Assembly (NCBI RefSeq): GCF_040833965.1
Contig: NZ_CP162142.1
Location: 2,567,001 to 2,631,000 of the forward strand
Source of the DNA: Leptospira sp. WS39.C2
GTDB lineage: Bacteria > Spirochaetota > Leptospiria > Leptospirales > Leptospiraceae
Reading direction: 5' to 3'
DNA length: 64,000 bases
Made by a program: the position numbers and the translations under genes. Below the pieces are notes generated by a model, which saw only the letters and a list, made by a program, of their open reading frames with translations, ran no database searches and had not been told where the DNA came from. Positions 1 through 9,101 of the stretch are shown piece by piece (position 1 is the stretch's first letter; each line of letters begins with the position of its first letter).

Positions 1-480
1 ACCAGATTTGATTAATAAACCAATTAAGAGTAAAATCACTCCAACATTGTCACCATCTGGTAACATAACCCAAGCCGATAAAAACAAGGCCGATATTCCT
101 GAAGCCAATAATAAGGAACCCAAACTTTCAATTTGTTTTTTCCCATATTCTGTTCCCGAATAAATGAGAATCGTTGAAAAGGATGTGATTTCCAACGCTA
201 TGGGTAACATCAATGATTTACCCGATAGATAACAGACACCTAATGCAGACCAAAAAATTGAGTATCCAACTGTTACCTTGTTTTTTTCTTTTGGTTCATA
301 AGATTGCACGAGCATAAAGGAAGAAAAACCAATATATGCTTGGATGAAAAGACCAACTAATATCGGAAAGTCGACCGATAAAATATCTTCATTTGTATAC
401 AAAAATATAATTAGTGGAGAGAGTGCAGATACCCCCACGATTACCGATCTAAAGATCGATTTTTTATTATCTTCTAACAT
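1..480 (-). CDS. Proton-conducting transporter, NuoN/M/L-like (partial, 5' end)
   Basis: The ATG at 480 opens a frame that stays open for 160 codons to the window edge, so only the N-terminal part is present. The translation is strongly hydrophobic, with about four membrane segments separated by short loops. A segment with a membrane Glu (PIALEITS, near residue 75) and a later GLLIKSG (near the window edge) resemble the conserved TM5 Glu and TM7 Lys of the antiporter-like subunits of complex I, Mrp antiporters and hydrogenase 4. A GAGGT ribosome site lies 5-10 nt before the ATG. It lies 34 nt after the small gene ending at 515 and is probably cotranscribed with it. Family assignment is reasonable; which complex it serves cannot be seen here. 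Confidence 0.6.
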   Translation of the reverse strand, partial: MLEDNKKSIFRSVIVGVSALSPLIIFLYTNEDILSVDFPILVGLFIQAYIGFSSFMLVQSYEPKEKNKVTVGYSIFWSALGVCYLSGKSLMLPIALEITSFSTILIYSGTEYGKKQIESLGSLLLASGISALFLSAWVMLPDGDNVGVILLLIGLLIKSG

Positions 481-514
481 AAACTACCTCACGATGAAAG
501 ATCAAAAAGGGTGA

Positions 515-799
515 TTATGTGGCGAGAGGGGGACCTCTTAAATATTGAATGCTAAGGGATTTAGATAATACAAAACAGGTTACTAAAGGTAAAAGAGAGA
601 GGAGAGAGAAACTGGTTAGGAAATAATCTAAAACTTCAAAAGTCAATGCGACTTCTTTTTCATCAAAAGGATCTTCATTACTTTTCTCTATCTGTAAAAA
701 TTCACTTACTTCTGGGAATTCTAGTAGTACAAGGGAAACCTGCGACTTACCAATAATGGCAAAGCTGAAAATCAGTATAAAAATGATACGAATTACCAA
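515..799 (-). CDS. Hypothetical small membrane protein, 94 aa
   Basis: The frame begins at a TTG (799) preceded by GGTAGGG at suitable spacing. The N-terminus is a hydrophobic stretch of about 20 residues and a second hydrophobic segment lies around residues 58-83, with an acidic middle (EKSNEDPFDEKE). It therefore looks like a two-span membrane protein or a small exported protein. I do not recognise the family. It is the upstream partner of the proton-transporter-like gene starting at 480, which suggests a small accessory subunit, but that is inference. It is divergent from the ABC exporter that starts at 857. Confidence 0.5.
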   Translation of the reverse strand: MVIRIIFILIFSFAIIGKSQVSLVLLEFPEVSEFLQIEKSNEDPFDEKEVALTFEVLDYFLTSFSLLSLLPLVTCFVLSKSLSIQYLRGPPLAT

Positions 800-856
800 T
801 TTGTTTCCCTACCAAATGAGGCTTTCATCTGTCCTATAAAAGGGAAGTTATTTTTC

Positions 857-1561
857 GTGGATGACCAAAAAAAAGAAAACCAAGCAAATTTTGCCATTGA
901 TGTAAAAAATCTAAAAAAAAGCTATTACCAAGGCGAATTGGAGATGCCTATTCTGAAAGGGATTCATTTCGAAATTCCAAGTCAAAATTTAGTTACGCTT
1001 ATGGGACCTTCAGGGAGTGGTAAATCTACACTTTTGAATATTCTATCTGCTATCGAAACTGCCGATTCAGGGAGTGTAAAAATTTTTGGTAAAGAATTGT
1101 TGGGAGCATCAGAAAAGGAATTCACTGACTACAGAAGAGATCAAATTGGAATCGTTTTTCAATTTTTCCATCTATTTCCTTACCTCACGGCAAAAGAAAA
1201 TGTTTCTATTCCACTACTACTCGCGGGCAAAAGTAAAAACATTGCCTATCAAAAATCAGAAGAAATACTAAACCTCGTCGGATTAGGCCATCGTGTTAAC
1301 TTTACACCGAAGGAAATGTCTGGCGGAGAAAAACAAAGAGTATCCATTGCTCGGGCTATTGTTCATGAACCAAAACTAATCTTCGGAGACGAACCAACAG
1401 GAAATTTAGATTCTAAATCTGCTGATTCAATTCTAAAGTTGTTCCAAAAATGTGTCTCTGACTTAGGAATCACAGTATTAATTGTCACTCATAACGAAGA
1501 CATTGGGAAATCAGGAAATATCAACTATCACATGCTAGATGGTATTTTATTAAAAAAATGA
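857..1561 (+). CDS. ABC transporter ATP-binding protein, YbbA/LolD/MacB type
   Basis: A 234-residue ATPase of the MacB/LolD/YbbA branch that powers FtsX-fold permeases acting on lipoproteins, peptides or envelope substrates. Walker A GPSGSGKST is at residues 50-58, the Q-loop Gln near 102, the ABC signature SGGEKQ at 155-160, Walker B LIFGDEP at 174-180 and the switch His at 212. The start is GTG at 857, with AAAAGGGAAG just upstream; an ATG at 861 is out of frame. Its stop overlaps the start of the next gene (ATGA, 4 nt), so it is translationally coupled to the permease. The substrate is not shown by the sequence. Confidence 0.9.
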   Translation: MDDQKKENQANFAIDVKNLKKSYYQGELEMPILKGIHFEIPSQNLVTLMGPSGSGKSTLLNILSAIETADSGSVKIFGKELLGASEKEFTDYRRDQIGIVFQFFHLFPYLTAKENVSIPLLLAGKSKNIAYQKSEEILNLVGLGHRVNFTPKEMSGGEKQRVSIARAIVHEPKLIFGDEPTGNLDSKSADSILKLFQKCVSDLGITVLIVTHNEDIGKSGNINYHMLDGILLKK

Positions 1562-4020
1562 TTCATATTTATATTTATTTCTTAATCGGTTACTTAAGAA
1601 ACAATTATGGAAAAGTTTTTTTCAATGTTCTAAGCATTAGCCTAGGTATTGCTCTTTTTGTGAGTACACAAATCAACGGATGGAAGGCTGAAAAAAGTTT
1701 AATCGATCAGACTCTAGGTTTTAAATCAGAAAATATCATAGGTAGATATGTATCCTTAAGCAAAGAAGAGAGACAAGATAAATTTTTTTTAAAAACTTTA
1801 CATGAATTAATGCCACCTGAAATCCAACTGGAGCCAGAATTACAAGTAATAGGTTATACAAATTTAATTAACCAACAATCAGTTAGCATTCCAATTATCG
1901 GCAGAGATTTAATTTTTCCAAATAACACATCTGAAATCTCAACAAAACAAATGATTCCAAGATACTTTTTTAGTATATCTTTACTAAAAAAATTCGAAAA
2001 GGATCAATTACCAATAACTATAAATATTTGCAACAAACAGATTTTTATAAAAAAAGATGAAATAATCCCTGTATCAAATGATGGATTATTTATCTTTACC
2101 GACATTGAAAGATTACAATCAATATGTAACTTAAGGGATGTGTATTCAACGATCAACTTATCAAATCAATTCGAAAATGAAATTAAACTAAACAAATTAC
2201 CTACTCTATTACCTAAAGAAAAATGGATTTTTGAATCGAAAAAGCAAATCATTGAAAGAGCTGGTGTAGCCCTCGGATCTTTAAAAATCAACTTAACAAT
2301 CATATCTTTGGTCTCTGTTCTAATCTCCTTTTTTATGGTATCTAACATTTATACGGGCATATTCTTATCAAGAAAACTGGATTTTGGAATCCTGCTTTCA
2401 ATTGGTGGCACTCGATTCAACAATTTTCTTTTGTTTATTACTCTAGCATTAATATTAGGCCTTGTTGGAGGATTATTCGGCGTATATTTGGGAATATTAA
2501 TTTCCAATCTCAATATTTTCCAAACATTAAATACAATCACAGATGCAAACCAAATTGAGACATATAAAAACTTCCCTCCAGAAATAATATTATTCGGGTT
2601 ATCATTGTCGATTTTAGGATCAGTAACAAGTGCTATTTACAATGCCATCAAAGTTTACAACATATTACCGGTTGAATTTTTAAAAGACAAAATTGAATCT
2701 ACTGAAACTCCAATATTGAAATTAAAAATTCACACGAAATTATTTGCTTCAATTTTCTTAATTTTTTCTGGCATACTGATAGGAAACGTAAGACTAGAAA
2801 AAGAAATTATCCCAGGCCTCGTTGGAGTTGGACTCGTAATTCTAGGGTTTATTTTATTAAATTTTATATCCATACCTTATTTGATCCGATTTATATTTTT
2901 CCTTTTGAGAAAATCAAATACCTCACCTAGTTTCATTATTGGATTGAAGGAAATCCAATTGGAGTCTTGGAAAAATGGATTAACGATTTCCACAATAATG
3001 CTTTCAACCTCTCTCGTCTTTACATTGTCTAGTCTCACAAATAGCTACGAGTCTTCTTTAAAAAAATGGATCGATGAAGAAAACACATCCGACTACTCAT
3101 TAATCAATGAAAAAAAATTAAATTCGGGAGAACCTGGAGTTTCTACAGACCTATTAGATGTTTTAAGAGACACAAATATTTTTTCTGAAATAGAGCCATT
3201 TTTCATAAATTCAAAATTCATTGTAAATCAAAAGTATTTCACCTTACATGCATTAAACTTCAGCAAAAACTATAATAAAAACGAAGTAATTGTTTCAAAA
3301 AATTTATGTTTTTTAGAAAAAATTTGCAAAGGAAACTCAATCAAATTTAGCTCAGAAAAAAAAGGAGAAGTAATCATTAAAGTCCAAGCGGAAAAAGAAC
3401 ATTTTTTTTCTGAGAGAGGTACTATTCTAATGGATTATACTTTATATAAATCGTTATATCCTATTGATTCATTAAATTCAATTCGATTGACATTATTAAA
3501 TCAGAAAAAAACGGCAGAATCCCTATCAATCATCAAAAATATCGCAAACAAATATGATCTAATTTATTTAGATCAGAAAGATCTTAAGGGACTTTATTTG
3601 GCTGGTTTGAATCGCGTATTTTCAGTTTTAGATACCCTCAAATTGACTGCGATTATAATTTCCATTTTATCTCTTTCTACTTCAATTTTTTATTATGTTA
3701 AGGAAAAATCCAGAATACTTGCAGGCTTAAAAGCAATGGGAATGAGCTTCAAACAGCTTTATTTCCTGCTATTCCACCAAACGTCATTCCTCTTGGTATT
3801 TGGGATTATATCTGGTGTATTCAATAGCTTAATACTATCACCAATTGTTGTATTTGGAATCAATCAAAATGCTTTTGGCTGGGATTTAACATTTTCCTAC
3901 CCTGTTCATTTTGTAGCGATACTTCCGATCTTAATCCTAGTGTATGCAACTTTCATCACATTGATTCCATTTTATTTTGTATACAGAATGAAAATTTCTA
4001 AAGAGCTAAATTACGAATAA
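1558..4020 (+). CDS. ABC transporter permease with duplicated FtsX domains (YbbP-like)
   Basis: An 820-residue inner-membrane permease. It has one N-terminal membrane span (about 17-40), an extracytoplasmic domain, a three-span FtsX block (about 243-365), two further spans (about 395-450), a second soluble domain, and a final four-span FtsX block ending at the C-terminus. About ten spans and this length match the YbbP/SalY-like class, where both FtsX halves are fused in one chain, rather than LolC/E or MacB. It overlaps the ATPase gene by ATGA. Base use is very AT-rich, with many Asn, Ile and Lys codons. The partner may be envelope lipids, lipoproteins or hydrophobic compounds; this is not resolved. 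Confidence 0.85.
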   Translation: MIHIYIYFLIGYLRNNYGKVFFNVLSISLGIALFVSTQINGWKAEKSLIDQTLGFKSENIIGRYVSLSKEERQDKFFLKTLHELMPPEIQLEPELQVIGYTNLINQQSVSIPIIGRDLIFPNNTSEISTKQMIPRYFFSISLLKKFEKDQLPITINICNKQIFIKKDEIIPVSNDGLFIFTDIERLQSICNLRDVYSTINLSNQFENEIKLNKLPTLLPKEKWIFESKKQIIERAGVALGSLKINLTIISLVSVLISFFMVSNIYTGIFLSRKLDFGILLSIGGTRFNNFLLFITLALILGLVGGLFGVYLGILISNLNIFQTLNTITDANQIETYKNFPPEIILFGLSLSILGSVTSAIYNAIKVYNILPVEFLKDKIESTETPILKLKIHTKLFASIFLIFSGILIGNVRLEKEIIPGLVGVGLVILGFILLNFISIPYLIRFIFFLLRKSNTSPSFIIGLKEIQLESWKNGLTISTIMLSTSLVFTLSSLTNSYESSLKKWIDEENTSDYSLINEKKLNSGEPGVSTDLLDVLRDTNIFSEIEPFFINSKFIVNQKYFTLHALNFSKNYNKNEVIVSKNLCFLEKICKGNSIKFSSEKKGEVIIKVQAEKEHFFSERGTILMDYTLYKSLYPIDSLNSIRLTLLNQKKTAESLSIIKNIANKYDLIYLDQKDLKGLYLAGLNRVFSVLDTLKLTAIIISILSLSTSIFYYVKEKSRILAGLKAMGMSFKQLYFLLFHQTSFLLVFGIISGVFNSLILSPIVVFGINQNAFGWDLTFSYPVHFVAILPILILVYATFITLIPFYFVYRMKISKELNYE

Positions 4021-4058
4021 TTCTTTACCAAAAAGCTACCATTACTTATTTTTAAAAC

Positions 4059-4964
4059 ATGGCAGGAAGTATAAAAGTCTGTTTAGATCTAGCTGATATA
4101 ATTCGAAAGGAAAACCTTGAATCTCGTGAAAAAATCCCAACTTCAGATACACATCTTAGAGTTTGGTCTTCACAACTCGCTAGATCCGAAGAAGAAATCC
4201 GTAAACTTTTAACTGCCTTAAGAGATAGTCATTATATTTTCATCGTATCTATCGTTTCTCCGGATCCGAATTTATTTGTTTATGGTGAAGATGCATATTT
4301 TTTTGCTGAACCGTTTATACTTAACGAACTCAAAAAACATTCAGAAGAATCTCTTGAAAAACTTTACGAAGCAAGTAATTATAAACGCAAATCAGCCTTC
4401 CAAATTACTCGAGAATTATTTCCTAAAATTAAAGAGTTTAATAATACTCCATTAGGACGTTCAATCAATCTTTCAGTGATGTTGGAAGAATTCCAACGTA
4501 TGTTGACGGCACAGAGTTATGAATACACTGACCAATGGAGAAGGAACAAACTTCAAGAAATATTTAAAGATGAGGTAATGGTTGCTGAGGAACTTGCTAA
4601 TGCAGCAAACTTTAGGGACAATGATCCTACAAAAAGAGCAGTAGACCAACTAAAGGAACAAGCTCCGAAAGAAAAAATTGATTCCAATTGGGTTAAAGCA
4701 AAAGACAATTTTTCAACAGAGTTTTTATTACGAGTACATTTCCGAAAGTATGAATTTGAGATCGTCAAAAAGTTAATTCAATCAGGAAAATTGAAAGAAG
4801 AAAAAGATATCAAATATGTAAGAGACACAATTCAATTGATGGAAAGCAGATTGGAACAAGACAATCTACTAAAGAGATATGCGAACGAAATGATAGAACT
4901 CAGACGTTATGCACAAGCCAAGTTAAATATGATCCGGCAAGGTGTAGGAACAAAACAGCAATAA
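4059..4964 (+). CDS. Conserved hypothetical helical protein, 301 aa
   Basis: A cytoplasmic protein without signal peptide or membrane span. The N-terminal third may hold a small winged-helix-like or alpha/beta unit (EEEIRKLLTALRDSHYIFIVSIV); the remainder is strongly helical and charged, with probable coiled coil at residues 155-200 and 245-300. I do not recognise the family. It starts 38 nt after the YbbP-like permease on the same strand, so it may be the third gene of that operon. No catalytic motif is evident. Confidence 0.7.
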   Translation: MAGSIKVCLDLADIIRKENLESREKIPTSDTHLRVWSSQLARSEEEIRKLLTALRDSHYIFIVSIVSPDPNLFVYGEDAYFFAEPFILNELKKHSEESLEKLYEASNYKRKSAFQITRELFPKIKEFNNTPLGRSINLSVMLEEFQRMLTAQSYEYTDQWRRNKLQEIFKDEVMVAEELANAANFRDNDPTKRAVDQLKEQAPKEKIDSNWVKAKDNFSTEFLLRVHFRKYEFEIVKKLIQSGKLKEEKDIKYVRDTIQLMESRLEQDNLLKRYANEMIELRRYAQAKLNMIRQGVGTKQQ

Positions 4965-4986
4965 ATCTCTAAATTGATTCAATTTT

Positions 4987-5739
4987 CTAATTTTTAAACC
5001 AACCGACTTTATCTAATTGAGTATAAACTTGAAAGAAAAAGATAATTAAACTAATGAAAATAAGCCGTCTTTTTAATGAAAATTTATTATCAAAGTGATT
5101 TTCTTTTTCAGGTGTATACAACAAATAAACGATTAAATTGATATTAAAAAAAAGTCCAAAAAACTCTGGTGAGACTAATGGATACTTTTCTTTCATGGTT
5201 GGTAGATATAAAAGAATCAATACTGCGAGACTTGGTATAAAATAAATTGGTGTTTTTAAATTCCAAAGCCTATCATCTGTTAGATCAACATTACTCTTTA
5301 TGCCTGATTTTTTTTCCAATAACAAAACTAATTCATTTTGATTTTCAATATTAACAATTGGATGGATTTTTTCTTTTGTCTCTAAAATAATACGATCATA
5401 ACCTCTGAATTTATCTAAGGTGATATTCTCCAAATCTTTGATTCTAATCGTTGCACAATTTCCATTCGAATCAAATTGTTTGAGCATTCCACTTTCTAGT
5501 TCCAACCTACCACTCGAAAGAATTTCAATTTGTTTTAAATAATTCCTTCTAAGAAACCAAAAGAAAAGTGCTAATACTGGTACGAATAATGTGAAAAACT
5601 GAATCCTTCCTTCTTTTGGAATCTGTAAGCTATTATATATTACAAAGAGAACAAATAAAATGACGACTGCCCAAGTCCTAGTTAGCAATTTTTTCCGGAA
5701 ATTTGAAACATCATACAAGAATAGTTTTAATTCACTCAT
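4987..5739 (-). CDS. Hypothetical membrane protein, 250 aa
   Basis: The protein has two hydrophobic spans near the N-terminus (about 20-40 and 46-64), a soluble PH-like beta region in the middle (about 70-135) and two or three more spans towards the C-terminus (about 165-240). The arrangement of a short hairpin in the membrane followed by a small soluble domain recalls bPH2/YdbT-like proteins, but no diagnostic motif is visible, so the function is left open. Its ATG shares one base with the stop of pyrE (TAATG), so it is translated with pyrE. Confidence 0.65.
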   Translation of the reverse strand: MSELKLFLYDVSNFRKKLLTRTWAVVILFVLFVIYNSLQIPKEGRIQFFTLFVPVLALFFWFLRRNYLKQIEILSSGRLELESGMLKQFDSNGNCATIRIKDLENITLDKFRGYDRIILETKEKIHPIVNIENQNELVLLLEKKSGIKSNVDLTDDRLWNLKTPIYFIPSLAVLILLYLPTMKEKYPLVSPEFFGLFFNINLIVYLLYTPEKENHFDNKFSLKRRLIFISLIIFFFQVYTQLDKVGWFKN

Positions 5740-6296
5740 TAGAAAAACTCTCTCTTTGTAAAAATAGGTGACATTGAAATATTTTCAGACTTCAAATTTT
5801 CATACCCGCCTTCTTCTCGGTCTAAAATACAAATTCCATTTGAAACCACAATCCCTGCTTCCCTTAAGACTTTAACAGCTTTTAAAGTAGAACCACCTGT
5901 AGTGATCACATCATCGACAACTAAACATGTTTTTACTTCTTTCCAGAAACCTTCAATTTGTTGTCCAGTCCCATGGCCTTTGGATTCTTTTCTAACAACA
6001 AGTGGAAAAATAGTCTTACCACGTTTGAAATATGCCAAGGAAATTGCATATGCAATTGGATCTGCCCCAAGCGTCAGGCCACCAACTGCTTGGAATTCTA
6101 TATTTAATTTTGGGATCACTTCATCGACAAAACATTCCGCCAAAATTGATAATCGCTCTGGGTGTAGCGTTACTTCCTTACAATTGAAGTAATGTTGTGA
6201 TTCTAAACCACTAGCTAACCGAAAAGGAGTTTCGGAAAAACGATAAACATGGGTTTTCATCCATGAGAATAATTGGTCGCGAAAGGTATGGGACAT
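5739..6296 (-). CDS. pyrE: Orotate phosphoribosyltransferase
   Basis: PyrE transfers the ribose-5-phosphate of PRPP to orotate, giving OMP in de novo pyrimidine synthesis. The PRPP-binding motif VVDDVITTGGST lies at residues 126-137 and the flexible catalytic loop with its Lys and the KGHGTG segment at 101-111. Length (185 aa) is normal for the short bacterial type. It is the first gene of a two-gene unit with the membrane protein ending at 4987 (one-base overlap). Upstream lies a long AT-rich gap with no gene. Confidence 0.92.
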   Translation of the reverse strand: MSHTFRDQLFSWMKTHVYRFSETPFRLASGLESQHYFNCKEVTLHPERLSILAECFVDEVIPKLNIEFQAVGGLTLGADPIAYAISLAYFKRGKTIFPLVVRKESKGHGTGQQIEGFWKEVKTCLVVDDVITTGGSTLKAVKVLREAGIVVSNGICILDREEGGYENLKSENISMSPIFTKREFF

Positions 6297-6533
6297 ATTC
6301 TAATTCTAATCAACACTTCACTATGAATACAAATTTTTCTATAAACGTAAAACCAATCTTAACGGATTGAAATCTCAATTTGAATCAAATGACTTCTGAA
6401 AATTTCACAAAATGAGTCCAAAAGTGACCTCGATTGATTGTGATTCTTTGGCTGTTACCAAAAATTTGAATCAAAACTGAAATATCTTGTATCCTTATTG
6501 GAAAAATATTGGCAAAATATTTATACTTGCAGA

Positions 6534-6556
6534 AAATTTACATTGATTGTAAATTT
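6534..6556. promoter_or_regulatory. Perfect 9-bp inverted repeat, candidate operator
   Basis: AAATTTACA, five bases, then TGTAAATTT form a perfect dyad in the 450-bp AT-rich gap between pyrE (start 6296) and the TetR gene (start 6751). Dyads of this size are typical operators for TetR-type dimers, so autoregulation of the neighbouring regulator is a reasonable guess. I see no gene in the rest of the gap (6297-6750). Confidence 0.4.
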
Positions 6557-6750
6557 ACGTCGAATAGAAATATGTAGCAAATTGCAAAATTTAAAGCGTA
6601 TATACATCTTATATCTTAATTTTCTGGGTTGGAAATCGTTCTAAATAGATTCGAATCGAAAATGGAGCCAATTGCGAAAGGATCAAATTTGAGCGTAAAA
6701 ATTTTTCCATTTCTTGGGACCAAACTTTGAAAATTAAAGCTAAGGAAGAG

Positions 6751-7389
6751 ATGATGTTTACCAAAATTCCACTGAGAATTCGAAAGAAAAAACTTACAGA
6801 AGAGGCAATCCTGGCTGTTGCCAAAACACTCTTCCAATCAAAAGGTTATGCAGGTGTCACGATTCCAGAAATCGCGGAAGAAGCGAATGTTTCTGTGAAA
6901 ACCATTTTCAATTACTTTGGATCCAAGGAAGAGTTGGCGTTTCGGGAAGAAATCCAGTTTTGCGACCAACTGATAGTCGCATTGTTATCAAAAAGCAGAA
7001 ATCAATCAATCTTCGATGCATTTCAAGAATTCGTCTGGAAATTGATCCAAACAATCGACCCTGACCATTTGATTGATTCATTGCCAGGATTCCATCCATG
7101 GATGGATGATCCAATTCTGGAACAAAGGTATTTACAATTATGGGAAAATTATGAGAAAAGAATTACCGATGCACTGCAATTAGAATTTGGTTATACCGAG
7201 TATGACCCAAGTTTACGCGTGATCGCTTGCCAAATGGTAGCCATCTTAAAGACCCTAGGATCAAAAGATTTTAAAAAATATTTAAATCCCATTCCTTTGG
7301 CCTTACGCTACCGAGCTTTGGAAAAGTGGACTCTCAAATCCCTACAATTATTGTCAGGGATTCGAGATTATCTGCAGAGAGATGATTAA
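6751..7389 (+). CDS. TetR/AcrR family transcriptional regulator
   Basis: A DNA-binding repressor of the TetR family. The N-terminal helix-turn-helix reads TIPEIAEEANVSVKTIFNYFGSK, with the usual tail FGSKEEL; the C-terminal ligand-binding half is family-variable. The frame is open from TTG 6727, but AAGGAAGAG immediately precedes two in-frame ATGs (6751, 6754), so the start is placed there. It overlaps the convergent cytochrome c peroxidase gene by 4 nt at the stop codons. A 9-bp inverted repeat at 6534-6556 could be its operator. The effector is unknown. Confidence 0.88.
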   Translation: MMFTKIPLRIRKKKLTEEAILAVAKTLFQSKGYAGVTIPEIAEEANVSVKTIFNYFGSKEELAFREEIQFCDQLIVALLSKSRNQSIFDAFQEFVWKLIQTIDPDHLIDSLPGFHPWMDDPILEQRYLQLWENYEKRITDALQLEFGYTEYDPSLRVIACQMVAILKTLGSKDFKKYLNPIPLALRYRALEKWTLKSLQLLSGIRDYLQRDD

Positions 7390-8372
7390 TTGGTTCGGTT
7401 TTTATCTGACAAACTTCCCAAAAATGAAACAATCTTTTTAGTTTCATCATCAGATAAATCAATTCCAAGCTGGTGGAATGCCATTTTTTTTACCGCTTCT
7501 TCAATCGTTGGAATTTTACCATCATGGAAATAAGGAGCCGTTAATGTTATGTTACGCAAACTTGGAACTTTAAACACAAATTTATCTTCTGGATTTTTAG
7601 TTACATTGAATCTACCTAAATCATCTGTTTTGTATTCGTTGACCAAACCAACTTTACGATAAGAATTTCCACCTAACATATTTCCTGAATGGCAAGAAGT
7701 ACATCCTGCTGCGAGAAAACTTTTAAATCCTTCCTGTTCTGCCTTTGAAAGTGCTTTAAAATCACCTTTTACGAAATCGTCAAACCGAGATTGAGATACG
7801 AGTGTTCTTTCGAAAGCAGCAATTGCACCTGCAAGATTATCGTATGTGATAGGATTTTTTTCATTCGGAAATGCTTCTGCAAAAAGTTTCGAATATTCGG
7901 CATCTTCGTTAATCCTTTTGAGAACTTCTTTTTCTGAAGGCATCGCCATTTCAACAGGATTCAAAATTGGGCCTTTTGCTTGGGCTTTAAGATCTGCCGC
8001 TCTTCCGTCCCAAAATTGAACAAAATGAAAACCTGCATTTAAAACAGTTGGCGAATTCCTATCCCCATTTTTTCCAAATGCACCCGTAGATGTTGGTGAA
8101 TTGTCTACTCCAGCTGACTTTCCTTCAATGTTGTGACAGGAATTACAAGATTGAGTTTCATTCATTGAAAGTTTCTTTTCAAAATAAAGTTTTTTACCAA
8201 GTGAAATCAGTTTCTCTGAATCATTTTCACTACCAGGCATTTTTTCGGGCAAAGAACCGATGATTTGTTTCGCTTTTCCTTGGATCTCTTTTGTTTCTTC
8301 GGATGGACCACAAAAGACCAAAGAAAAGACCGCAATTGTCATTAGAAAAGGTGTAAATATTTGTTTGAGCAT
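7386..8372 (-). CDS. Di-haem cytochrome c peroxidase (CcpA/MauG family), probable lipoprotein
   Basis: The enzyme reduces H2O2 to water in the periplasm with electrons from small cytochromes or quinol pathways. Two c-type haem sites are visible: CNSCH at residues 76-80 and CTSCH at 224-228, with the intervening W-D-G-R and PSLRN segments usual for the family. The start is ATG 8372, preceded by AGAGGAAAG; the frame extends upstream but without a ribosome site. The N-terminus has a hydrophobic stretch ending in LVFCGPS, a possible relaxed spirochaetal lipobox with Cys21 (Phe at -1 is unusual). Length of 328 aa is normal. A PerR gene is encoded 40 kb away in the same window. Confidence 0.93.
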   Translation of the reverse strand: MLKQIFTPFLMTIAVFSLVFCGPSEETKEIQGKAKQIIGSLPEKMPGSENDSEKLISLGKKLYFEKKLSMNETQSCNSCHNIEGKSAGVDNSPTSTGAFGKNGDRNSPTVLNAGFHFVQFWDGRAADLKAQAKGPILNPVEMAMPSEKEVLKRINEDAEYSKLFAEAFPNEKNPITYDNLAGAIAAFERTLVSQSRFDDFVKGDFKALSKAEQEGFKSFLAAGCTSCHSGNMLGGNSYRKVGLVNEYKTDDLGRFNVTKNPEDKFVFKVPSLRNITLTAPYFHDGKIPTIEEAVKKMAFHQLGIDLSDDETKKIVSFLGSLSDKNRTN

Positions 8373-8612
8373 GTCTTTCCTCTTTCGGATATATGCCGAG
8401 AATTTCATTTTATGGGCAAGTTAGATTTCTTTTTGATGAATCGAGAAAGGATGCTTCTGAGAATTATGAACTAAACCAAAAGAGAAGGATAAAAAGCAGG
8501 CATTTCTCTTAAATTCCTAGAACCCACTGCCGTCGGAACTGGCATTCTACGGCAAATGAATGGCATTTGGATGCAAGTTTGGTGGAAATCCAATAGATCC
8601 AAGTTAAAAACC

Positions 8613-8630
8613 TTGGCACGATTTATGCAT
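8613..8630 (+). promoter_or_regulatory. Sigma-54 (RpoN) -24/-12 promoter
   Basis: TTGGCACG, four bases, then ATGCAT matches the sigma-54 consensus TGGCACG-N4-TTGCA with one difference, and the invariant GG and GC are exactly ten bases apart. It sits 44 nt upstream of the PilZ gene start (8674), giving a short leader with a good ribosome site. No sigma-70-like hexamers are evident in the same place. Confidence 0.65.
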
Positions 8631-8673
8631 AATCGACAAGGAAGGCTTTTGTAAGTAGAGATAGGAGAAGTAT

Positions 8674-9021
8674 ATGTTAAATACAAGAAGAACAGAACGA
8701 ATTCCCTCATTTGAATGGGACGACTTAGTCTTAAAGCTTTTTTCGATTAACGATAAACCAGAATACATTGTCACAAAAATTGGTAATATCTCGGAACTCG
8801 GAGTCAGTAGTTGGATCAAACATGAGATTGGATTACAGGATAGGGATATTGTGTCAGGTGTCATAGAGAGTGATTTAACCAGATCTAGAATTTCATTTCG
8901 AGGAAAAATCGCATGGTTAAAAGAATCTGAACATGGGATTCAATTTGGGATTAAATTTACAGAGGAACTGATCCTGCCGAATTTTATCATCGCAAGGTCT
9001 ATGGCAGAATCAGCAGCTTAA
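8674..9021 (+). CDS. PilZ domain protein (c-di-GMP receptor)
   Basis: A single-domain PilZ protein of 115 residues. The c-di-GMP-binding RxxxR motif is at residues 5-9 (RRTER) and the N-x-S-x-x-G motif at 38-43 (NISELG), both intact, followed by the beta-barrel ending in a typical FGIKF strand. AGGAGA lies just before the ATG. It is transcribed alone, apparently from a sigma-54 promoter at 8613-8630, which would make production of this receptor dependent on an enhancer-binding protein. The output partner is unknown. Confidence 0.88.
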   Translation: MLNTRRTERIPSFEWDDLVLKLFSINDKPEYIVTKIGNISELGVSSWIKHEIGLQDRDIVSGVIESDLTRSRISFRGKIAWLKESEHGIQFGIKFTEELILPNFIIARSMAESAA

Positions 9022-9101
9022 AAAAATGAAATTCTTTCATCGAATCTAAGGAGTTTACTCTCGATTTAAGAACCATAGAAACCGATACTTGTAAGGAAGA
9101 T

